DNA of 9,068 nt from CALMUP01 sp035327305 (lineage in GTDB: Bacteria; Verrucomicrobiota; Kiritimatiellia; CAIVKH01): positions 1-9,068 of the forward strand of contig DAOLDL010000104.1 in NCBI GenBank assembly GCA_035327305.1. The letters run 5' to 3'. Both the position numbers and the translations under genes were made by a program. The first letter of the stretch is position 1; every line of letters begins with the position of its first letter. This document shows positions 1-5,841 of this stretch, one piece after another. The notes under the pieces are model-generated. The model worked only from the letters and a program-made list of their open reading frames with translations. It did not search any database and had not been told where the DNA came from.

Positions 1-1
1 T

Positions 2-24
2 GTAGTAGCGCCTCCGCGAGGCGC
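2..24. repeat. GC-rich palindrome, REP-like or operon-end hairpin
   Basis: GCGCCTC at 8-14 and GAGGCGC at 18-24 form a perfect 7-base-pair stem with a 3-base loop. It is preceded by GTAG at 2-5, the head seen on many REP palindromes mobilised by RAYT transposases. No T-tract follows in the gene direction, so termination would not be classical. Only one copy is in the window, so a repeat family cannot be shown here. Confidence 0.4.
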
Positions 25-50
25 ATCTTCTTCACATTTGGCAGAACTCC

Positions 51-68
51 ACAGATAAGAATGTCTGT
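51..68. other. Short hairpin downstream of the CHAD gene
   Basis: ACAGATA at 51-57 pairs with TGTCTGT at 62-68 (one G-T wobble), leaving a 4-base loop. No run of T follows on the minus strand, so it is not a convincing intrinsic terminator, though it lies about 50 bases after the CHAD stop where one would be expected. Confidence 0.25.
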
Positions 69-116
69 ATAATTTACTTAAGCGCTGGGATGACGAGCAA
101 TACGAAATTCTTCCAG

Positions 117-998
117 TTACTTTTCAGACTTTCGCCGGTACTTGGCCCATTTCTCTCGGAAACGGGCGAGCTTCTCACGGCGCGACTCCATTAACTCACG
201 TTTGAGCAATAACGGAGTTTGATTCATGTGCCGGACAAAAAACTCCAATGCCACATCAATGTCATGTATCTGGCCCAATACTTTTTCACAGGACCGCACA
301 CGCTTGAAAATCCGGGACTGCTCCTTGTCCGCCAAGGCCGACAGCATATCGCCCAAATATCGAAAACGCCGTAATCGCACGCGCAGTTCGTGCAACATGA
401 CACCATCATCCGTCCTGGCAACATGCGTCATGCCGGCCATTCGTTTTTGGTATTTGGCATATTCACGATCAAGAAACGCATGGATGGTCCGGTCTGCGGG
501 ATCGCTTTTATCCGTCATCAAGCGCCGGATAAACCGTTCCGTGAAAACAATGGTTTTCGACCATTCACGGCCCGTGCCCATACGACGAACTTTCGCCAGA
601 TTCATTTCGCGGATATCGCAGGTCATCTTCAATATCCGCCCGACTTCCGTTTCGTTTCGTCCGGAGCGATTATACCGGCTTTCGCGAATCAACTGGATGA
701 TAACATCCGTATCCCTAACCGCCCCCAACCGATCCGCCACTTTGGTTAATGCTTTACGCAGGTCATCGCCCCCATGATCACGCACATCCACATTAAATAC
801 GCGCAACAACATGCGGCATCGGCGCAGAGCGATGCGAAACTGGTGCAGGCGCTCATCATCGGGGTGAACCTCCCACGCTTCCGCCATTTGCCGAGCCTGG
901 GCCAGATAACCGACCAGCATCAACTGTACGGCGGCGCGCCTTGGCATTTCGGGAACCAGTGCGGCGACATTGCCGGAATCGCGTTTTCCGCGCTTCAT
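117..998 (-). CDS. CHAD-domain protein (polyphosphate granule-associated)
   Basis: A 293-residue, strongly basic, all-helical protein. The CHAD fold consists of two four-helix repeats, each opening with a His/Arg-rich helix: 'LHQFRIALRRCRMLLRVF' (51-68) and 'LHELRVRLRRFRYLGDML' (202-219). Each is followed by the conserved loop-helix, 'LGAVRDTDV' (91-99) and 'LGQIHDIDVALEFF' (241-254). CHAD domains bind polyphosphate through these basic residues and, in studied bacteria, locate to polyphosphate granules. Position directly after ppk1 fits this. The ATG at 998 begins 2 bases after the ppk1 TGA. A TTG at 1073 would add 25 residues overlapping ppk1 but has no ribosome binding site. The ATG also lacks a clear one, so translation probably depends on ribosomes finishing ppk1. 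No CYTH or other catalytic domain is fused. Likely roles are granule scaffolding or control of Ppk/Ppx access. Confidence 0.92.
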   Translation of the reverse strand: MKRGKRDSGNVAALVPEMPRRAAVQLMLVGYLAQARQMAEAWEVHPDDERLHQFRIALRRCRMLLRVFNVDVRDHGGDDLRKALTKVADRLGAVRDTDVIIQLIRESRYNRSGRNETEVGRILKMTCDIREMNLAKVRRMGTGREWSKTIVFTERFIRRLMTDKSDPADRTIHAFLDREYAKYQKRMAGMTHVARTDDGVMLHELRVRLRRFRYLGDMLSALADKEQSRIFKRVRSCEKVLGQIHDIDVALEFFVRHMNQTPLLLKRELMESRREKLARFREKWAKYRRKSEK

Positions 999-1000
999 GT

Positions 1001-3118
1001 TCAAAGCGCGCTGGGGCGCTCCGGTTGAAATGTCAGCGGCTGAATGGATTTTGCCTGCCGGTTCGCTTCGCAAGCTTGCTGGTAAAACCAGTCCTGCGAA
1101 CGGAAAGGCGATTTGCCTTTGGCGGATTTTACCCGCTCATAGGTGCCGTCGTTTTTCTGGCGGCGGGCCTTGGCCGTGTCCTTGAAAATCACTTCCAAAC
1201 TCTTGATCAGTCGCTGGCGCGCATCTTCGTCATCAATGGGTATCAGCAACTCCACGCGGCGATCCAAATTTCGCGGCATCCAGTCGGCGCTGGATATAAA
1301 CAGCATCGGTTCGCCGCCCTGATGAAAATACAAGATCCGGCTATGCTCGAGAAAACGATCGACAATGCTGACGATTTCGATGTTTTCACTTACGCCCGGC
1401 ACCCCGGGACGCAAGCAACAGATTCCGCGCACATTCAACTGAATTTTAACGCCGGCCTGCGAGGCGCGGTACAATGCGGCAATGATGTCCTGGTCCACCA
1501 AGGAATTGATGCGGACCATGATGCGCGCGGGTTGCCCCTGCTCACTGCGCATGGTTTCGCTTTCGATCAATTCCAGCAATCGCGGTCGAATTCCGATTGG
1601 CGCGGCCTCGATTTTCCTGAATGAAACCGGTTGAGAATAGCCGGTGATCATGTTGAAAAACGCGGTGGCGTCCGCGCCATAATCCTCATGACAGGTCATG
1701 TAGCTGGTGTCGGTATACAACCGCGCCGTGATTTCATTGTAGTTGCCGGTGCCGAAATGCACATACCGGCGGATTCCCCCCGGCTCTTTTCGCACCACCA
1801 CGCAAATTTTCGCGTGGGTCTTCAACCCTTTGATGCCGTAAATCACCTGCACGCCGGACTGTTCAAGCGATTCGGCCCAGCCGATATTGCGGGCTTCGTC
1901 GAAGCGCGCTTTAAGCTCCACGATAACCGTGACATGCTTGTCACGACTTGCCGCGCGGGTCAACGCCGCGATGATCGGACTGTTCTCGCTGGTCCGGTAA
2001 AGAATCTGTTTTATGGCCAGCACGTTGGGATCGTCTGCGGCTTCCTCCACCAAACGCACCACCGGATCAAAACTTTCGTAGGGATGATGAAGAATAATAT
2101 CCTTTTTTGTGATCGCCGCAAAAATGGATGTATTGGGCGGAACGGATGGCGATTGTTGCGGTGGCCATGGCTTTTCCCGCAATTCATCGAATCCCGTCAT
2201 GCGCGCAATTCCGAAATAAGCCGACAAATCAATGGGGCCGGGAATCAAATACGTGCTTTCGGAATTCACGGCAAACAGCTGACTCAACATGGCAAGACTG
2301 GTTTTGGAAACCTGACTGCTGACCTCCAGCCGCACACAGTTGCTTTGTTTGCGCGCGACCAGGATGTCCTTCATCCGACTCAACAAGTCGCCGGCCAAAT
2401 CCTCGCGCACCATCATGTCCGCATTTCTGGTAATTCGAAACGGAACCACCTCGGTCACCGGCTCGCCGGGAAACAAACGTCCGATAAACTCCCCGACCAC
2501 ATCCTCCACCAGCACATAGTTATGTCCGTCTTCAATCGGCGCGGTGATAAAACGCCCCAACCGCTTCGGAATCATGACGACGGAGAAACGCGGTTTTTTC
2601 GACTTCTTTTCGTCCGGTTTCAACCGGACAAACAACATCACGGTCAAACCGGGAAGTTGCGGCAAATCCTCGGCATTTTTTATCGCATACGGCGTGATGA
2701 CCGGATAAAGCTCATGCTCAAACACCCCTTCGAGGTATTCGTACAACTCCGGCGTCAGATTGTTCATGTGCAGGCGCCGGATGCCGGCTTCCCGCAATTT
2801 GACTTTTACTTCATCCATCATGCAGGCGTATTGCCGCTCCACCATGGCATGGGCGCGTTTGCTGACTTCGCTCAACAGCGTCGCCGGGTTCCAACCGGAA
2901 TTGTCGGTGTCGGTTTTCGACTGTTGCAGAAGTAGTTGAAGCCCACCGACCCGCACCATGAAGAATTCATCGAGGTTGGATGCCGTGATCGCCAGGAACT
3001 TCAATCGCTCCAGTATCGGGTTTGCGGGATCCAGCGCTTCCTCAAGGACCCGGTTGTTGAAATGCAACCAGCTCAACTCACGATTATTAAAAACAAACTC
3101 CGGCTTGGATTTAGACAT
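1001..3118 (-). CDS. ppk1: Polyphosphate kinase 1
   Basis: A 705-residue enzyme that reversibly transfers the ATP gamma-phosphate onto polyphosphate chains, through a phosphohistidine intermediate. The N-terminal domain opens with 'FNNRELSWLHFNNRVLEEA' (10-28) and 'ASNLDEFFMVRVGGL' (46-60), and the middle domain includes 'RITRNADMMVREDLAGDLL' (228-246). In the two phospholipase-D-like catalytic domains, His435 lies in 'GLKTHAKI', His454 in 'RYVHFGTGNYNE' and His592 in 'DRFLEHSRI', with Arg375, Arg405 and Tyr468 also present. These numbers coincide with those I recall for E. coli Ppk, where His435 is the phosphorylated residue. 'SSADWMPRNLDRRVEL' (609-624) closes the fold. Length is close to the usual 690-720. 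It overlaps ppx by 8 bases and its TGA is followed 2 bases later by the CHAD ATG. The enzyme is probably active and membrane- or granule-associated. Confidence 0.98.
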   Translation of the reverse strand: MSKSKPEFVFNNRELSWLHFNNRVLEEALDPANPILERLKFLAITASNLDEFFMVRVGGLQLLLQQSKTDTDNSGWNPATLLSEVSKRAHAMVERQYACMMDEVKVKLREAGIRRLHMNNLTPELYEYLEGVFEHELYPVITPYAIKNAEDLPQLPGLTVMLFVRLKPDEKKSKKPRFSVVMIPKRLGRFITAPIEDGHNYVLVEDVVGEFIGRLFPGEPVTEVVPFRITRNADMMVREDLAGDLLSRMKDILVARKQSNCVRLEVSSQVSKTSLAMLSQLFAVNSESTYLIPGPIDLSAYFGIARMTGFDELREKPWPPQQSPSVPPNTSIFAAITKKDIILHHPYESFDPVVRLVEEAADDPNVLAIKQILYRTSENSPIIAALTRAASRDKHVTVIVELKARFDEARNIGWAESLEQSGVQVIYGIKGLKTHAKICVVVRKEPGGIRRYVHFGTGNYNEITARLYTDTSYMTCHEDYGADATAFFNMITGYSQPVSFRKIEAAPIGIRPRLLELIESETMRSEQGQPARIMVRINSLVDQDIIAALYRASQAGVKIQLNVRGICCLRPGVPGVSENIEIVSIVDRFLEHSRILYFHQGGEPMLFISSADWMPRNLDRRVELLIPIDDEDARQRLIKSLEVIFKDTAKARRQKNDGTYERVKSAKGKSPFRSQDWFYQQACEANRQAKSIQPLTFQPERPSAL

Positions 3119-4736
3119 CGGGTATCAATCCTTCATTACTGCTCGCCACTTCCAGGACGATTTTCATTCCGTAAACTTCCTCGAACATGCCGCCTTTTTC
3201 CTTGATCGCGACGCGCTCCAGCGACAAATCCTCCACATCGTGTACGTAAATGGCGAATTGTCCATGCGCGCGCCGGAAAGACAACTCCCTCACCTGTTGC
3301 ATGTGATTGCGGTCAAGCGCGTCGGCCACCCGCAGAATGGCGGACAACTTGGAAACCACCATGCGGTCATCGCGGTTCAGGAGGGTATATCCATCGTGAT
3401 AGGGTTGCGGCGTTGCGCGCCGGTGATAGCGGGCCACCAGGGCAATCAGATTCATGTCCGCGCGGCTCAACCCGAACAAGTCGCTGTTGAGAATTATATA
3501 CATCGAATGCTTGTGGTGACTGCGTGTATTGATAAAAAGGCCGACTTCGTGAAGGATCGCGGCGATGCGCAACAACCGTTCATAGCGGACATGCAACTGG
3601 TGATCGGGTTGCAACTCGCGGAACAACCTCACACTTAAATCCGCGACCTGACGGCCATGCCGTTCATCAAAACCATATTTGTGGCCAAGGGAAACGGCGG
3701 AGTGAATAACCTGGTTTTCCAGTCCCTCATTCCACGCGCCATGACCGATCGCTTCCCGCAACAGTCCGTGCCGGAGGCTCGACTTCGGAACAATCACCTG
3801 CTCCACCCCGAACGCCTTGGCCAGTTGAGCATAGCCCATCAGTGCCGGGCCTACGGTTTCCGCCTCCTGAAATCCAAGCCGGTGCTTGCGGACAATTTCA
3901 TCCACGCTTTGTGATGCGATTTTACGCGCAAATGCCGAAAATGTTTTTACGTCGAGACGAACAATATGTTCTTCCTGCCACCGGGGGGAAAGTTGAGTGG
4001 CGGCAAATCGCGCGTCGCCGGATATGGCAATCAGGCAGGGCGTTTTATCCACCGGAACACTGCGTTGAATCTGGTCGACCGTCAATTGAATGTGCTTCAA
4101 AAACGTTTCGTAAAGTCGTGATGCGGGCGTGTGCCGCACATCAAGCGTCTCCCGCATGCGCAACGAGCCGAGGCGATATGTATTGGAAAAAGTGACAAAA
4201 CCGTCGCGCACCAACAGCAATTCCGAATCTCCGCCCCCAACCTCAACCACCAGCACATCGCCTTTTTGCAGATCCGGTTGGCGGCTCAAAATGTCCTGCA
4301 CGGCCAGATAAGTCAGTCGTGTTTCCTCGGTTTCCTCGATTACATTCAAGTTGATGCGGGTGGCAATGTAAATACGATCGAGAAACATGTCGCGGTTGGA
4401 TGCCTCGCGCACCGAGCTGGTCGCGACCGCGCGAATCTGCGATTCAGACGTGATGCCGTATTCCTCCATCACGCGCCGGAAGTTTTTCAGCACATTCACG
4501 CACTCCTCAATGGTGGTTTGCTGAATGCGGCCCAACGTGAAAGCGTCCTTGCCCAGATGCACGGCATGATGCAATTGTTCGATGGTGCGAATCGCGCCAT
4601 CGGTCGTCAACTCGGCGATTTCCATCCGGACCGCCGTGGCGCCGACATCAATCACCGCGAATAAACGCACGGCGGGGTCGCGCTCGGCCTTGGCCGGAGC
4701 AACCGCATCTCCCGTATTTCGAAGTGATGAGTCCAT
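3111..4736 (-). CDS. ppx: Ppx/GppA-family phosphatase (probable exopolyphosphatase)
   Basis: A 541-residue cytoplasmic protein of the actin-like Ppx/GppA family, expected to release phosphate from polyphosphate ends or to act on pppGpp. It has a 25-residue N-terminal extension, the first phosphate-binding segment 'FAVIDVGATAVRMEIAE' (26-42), 'ATSSVREASNRDMFLDRI' (105-122), the acidic 'EETEETRL' (134-141) and 'VEVGGGDSELL' (164-174). The C-terminal HD-like half has His360, 'LHEVGLFINTRSHHKHS' (395-411), 'ARYHRR' (435-440) and 'RVADALDRNH' (469-478), matching long E. coli-type Ppx. Several canonical positions differ: GSNS is GATA, and DIGGGST is EVGGGDS. The ATG at 4736 has only a weak AAGAG upstream, so translation probably couples to the ROK gene 16 bases before. 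Its last 8 bases overlap the ppk1 start. The family is certain; Ppx over GppA rests on the ppk1 neighbour. Confidence 0.9.
   Translation of the reverse strand: MDSSLRNTGDAVAPAKAERDPAVRLFAVIDVGATAVRMEIAELTTDGAIRTIEQLHHAVHLGKDAFTLGRIQQTTIEECVNVLKNFRRVMEEYGITSESQIRAVATSSVREASNRDMFLDRIYIATRINLNVIEETEETRLTYLAVQDILSRQPDLQKGDVLVVEVGGGDSELLLVRDGFVTFSNTYRLGSLRMRETLDVRHTPASRLYETFLKHIQLTVDQIQRSVPVDKTPCLIAISGDARFAATQLSPRWQEEHIVRLDVKTFSAFARKIASQSVDEIVRKHRLGFQEAETVGPALMGYAQLAKAFGVEQVIVPKSSLRHGLLREAIGHGAWNEGLENQVIHSAVSLGHKYGFDERHGRQVADLSVRLFRELQPDHQLHVRYERLLRIAAILHEVGLFINTRSHHKHSMYIILNSDLFGLSRADMNLIALVARYHRRATPQPYHDGYTLLNRDDRMVVSKLSAILRVADALDRNHMQQVRELSFRRAHGQFAIYVHDVEDLSLERVAIKEKGGMFEEVYGMKIVLEVASSNEGLIPDV
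3129..3134 (-). promoter_or_regulatory. Ribosome binding site of ppk1 inside the ppx 3' end
   Basis: GAAGGA on the minus strand lies 10 bases before the ppk1 ATG at 3118 and within the last codons of ppx. ppk1 therefore has its own initiation signal in addition to coupling through the 8-base overlap ATGTCTAA. Confidence 0.55.
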
Positions 4737-4752
4737 CAGTCTCTTGATTTCG

Positions 4753-5739
4753 TTATGTTGTTGAAACTTTGTCGGCGATCAGGGCCGCCGCGCCCATGAC
4801 GGCGGCATCGTCGCCCAGGGAAGCCACGTTGATTTGCATACCTTTGGCAAACGACTCCATGACGCGTTTGGAAACGGTATCGCGAACTTCTTCCAGAAAA
4901 ATGTCCTTGAGCGCCTCGACAAGGCCACCGCCCAGAACAACGGTGTCCGGAGCAAGCAGGTTGGAAACGGTGGCGACGGCTTCGCCAATTCGTTTCGCCG
5001 CGTTGCGGATGATGCGTTCGACGACTTTGTCGCCTGACTTCACGGCATCCGCCAGCAGGCTACTGCGAATATCGGACAAGTCCGTGCCGGCCGTTTCAAA
5101 GATAACCGGCGTTTCACCCCGATAGGCCGCCATCGCGACATCGGCGGCAATGGCGAGTCGGCTTGCCACGGTTTCCAGGCATCCGCGGCGACCGCAACCG
5201 CACATGCGTCCACGCGCATCGACCATGATGTGGCCGATTTCCATGCAGGAAATGCTCTTGCCGCGGAAAAGTTTCCCCTCGTAAACAAGACCGCCGCCGA
5301 TTCCGGTCCCCGGGAAAACGCCGAGTACGCAACGTCCGTTTTTGCCGGCGCCGAAACGATACTCGCCAAAAGTTCCGGCATCCACATCGTTGGCCAGAAC
5401 GGCGGGACACTTATAACGTTCGGTAAGCAACTGCTGAAGCTTGACGTTTTTCCAACCGAGATTGGGGGATTCGATGATGATGCCTTTTTCAAGGTCGAGT
5501 GGTCCGGGAAGTCCGACACCGATGCCGCTTATTTGAGCTGATGTGATTTTGGCGTCTTCGAGCGCTTCATCGATGGTGCGGGTCAGGCGTTCTAGTCCGG
5601 CGGCGGCCCCTTCCGCGCCTTTGGTTTTTCGCCGTTTCCGTCCGAGCGGTTTGAACTTTTCGTCAAACACGGTCGCCAGCATCTTGGTGCCGCCGAGGTC
5701 AAACCCGACCCAAATTTTCTTTTTAGCATCGTCACCCAT
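4753..5739 (-). CDS. ROK-family sugar kinase (probable glucokinase)
   Basis: A 328-residue cytoplasmic kinase expected to phosphorylate glucose or a related hexose with ATP. The N-terminal phosphate-binding motif 'FDLGGTK' spans residues 13-19. 'PNLGW' (92-96) and 'LANDVDAG' carry the sugar-binding region and the catalytic Asp118. 'GTGIGGG' (144-150) is the second phosphate loop. Glu167-Ile-Gly-His170 with Cys180, Cys182 and Cys187 in 'CGCGRRGCLE' make the complete ROK zinc site. Only eight residues precede the first strand, so there is no helix-turn-helix and it is an enzyme rather than a ROK repressor. It is the first gene of the apparent polyphosphate operon, ending 16 bases before ppx. 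Actinobacterial polyphosphate glucokinases also belong to ROK but, as I recall, lack this Cys cluster, so polyphosphate use cannot be read from the sequence. Substrate is inferred. Confidence 0.9.
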   Translation of the reverse strand: MGDDAKKKIWVGFDLGGTKMLATVFDEKFKPLGRKRRKTKGAEGAAAGLERLTRTIDEALEDAKITSAQISGIGVGLPGPLDLEKGIIIESPNLGWKNVKLQQLLTERYKCPAVLANDVDAGTFGEYRFGAGKNGRCVLGVFPGTGIGGGLVYEGKLFRGKSISCMEIGHIMVDARGRMCGCGRRGCLETVASRLAIAADVAMAAYRGETPVIFETAGTDLSDIRSSLLADAVKSGDKVVERIIRNAAKRIGEAVATVSNLLAPDTVVLGGGLVEALKDIFLEEVRDTVSKRVMESFAKGMQINVASLGDDAAVMGAAALIADKVSTT

Positions 5740-5747
5740 GCACACAG

Positions 5748-5753
5748 TCCTTT
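5748..5753 (-). promoter_or_regulatory. Ribosome binding site that sets the ROK kinase start
   Basis: AAAGGA on the minus strand sits 8 bases before the ATG at 5739. The upstream in-frame GTG at 5745 would be only 2 bases from it, too close to use, so the ATG is the chosen start. Confidence 0.7.
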
Positions 5754-5766
5754 CCGGGGAATATGG

Positions 5767-5795
5767 TTGATGACGGGAGCGTACCTTATTGTCAA
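5767..5795 (-). promoter_or_regulatory. Possible sigma70-type promoter of the ROK-ppx-ppk1-CHAD operon
   Basis: On the minus strand a perfect TTGACA box lies at 5795-5790. A 17-base spacer separates it from CATCAA at 5772-5767, which matches the -10 consensus at only three of six positions. Initiation just downstream would give a leader of about 20 bases that includes the ribosome binding site at 5753-5748. A second weak pairing, TTGTCG at 5806-5801 with TACGCT at 5783-5778, is also possible. The strong -35 and the operon-head position support it; the poor -10 weakens it. Confidence 0.3.
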
Positions 5796-5810
5796 TCGCT
5801 CGACAATCGC
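5788..5810. repeat. Short inverted repeat and direct repeat around the putative -35 box
   Basis: ATTGTC at 5788-5793 and GACAAT at 5802-5807 form a perfect 6-base inverted repeat with an 8-base centre. In the same stretch CAATCGC occurs twice, at 5793-5799 and 5804-5810, offset by 11 bases or about one helical turn. The cluster overlaps the candidate -35 hexamer, where a repressor or activator site would be expected. The repeats are seen directly; an operator role is inference. Confidence 0.35.
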
Positions 5811-5841
5811 GGAATCCGAACTTGTTTTGAATGCCGGTGGC

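Noticed and set aside
68..73. A perfect TATAAT on the plus strand after the CHAD gene.
   Set aside because: No -35 element lies at a suitable distance, and no plus-strand gene follows.
79..116. After the CHAD stop the same frame continues for 12 sense codons ('LEEFRIARHPSA') before another stop, faintly recalling the R-H motif of SixA-type phosphatases sometimes found near CHAD genes.
   Set aside because: Too short to judge, the conserved residues do not line up properly, and nothing further supports a gene remnant.
1631..2935. A 434-codon open frame on the plus strand, antisense to ppk1, with a further 227-codon frame at 941-1624.
   Set aside because: Both lie opposite the fully conserved ppk1 and CHAD reading frames, show no recognisable domain and are rich in His/Arg/Gln as expected of complementary frames. 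They are shadows of the real genes.
5740..5745. GTG start two codons upstream for the ROK kinase.
   Set aside because: It would sit only 2 bases from AAAGGA. The ATG at 5739 has an 8-base spacing and is preferred.
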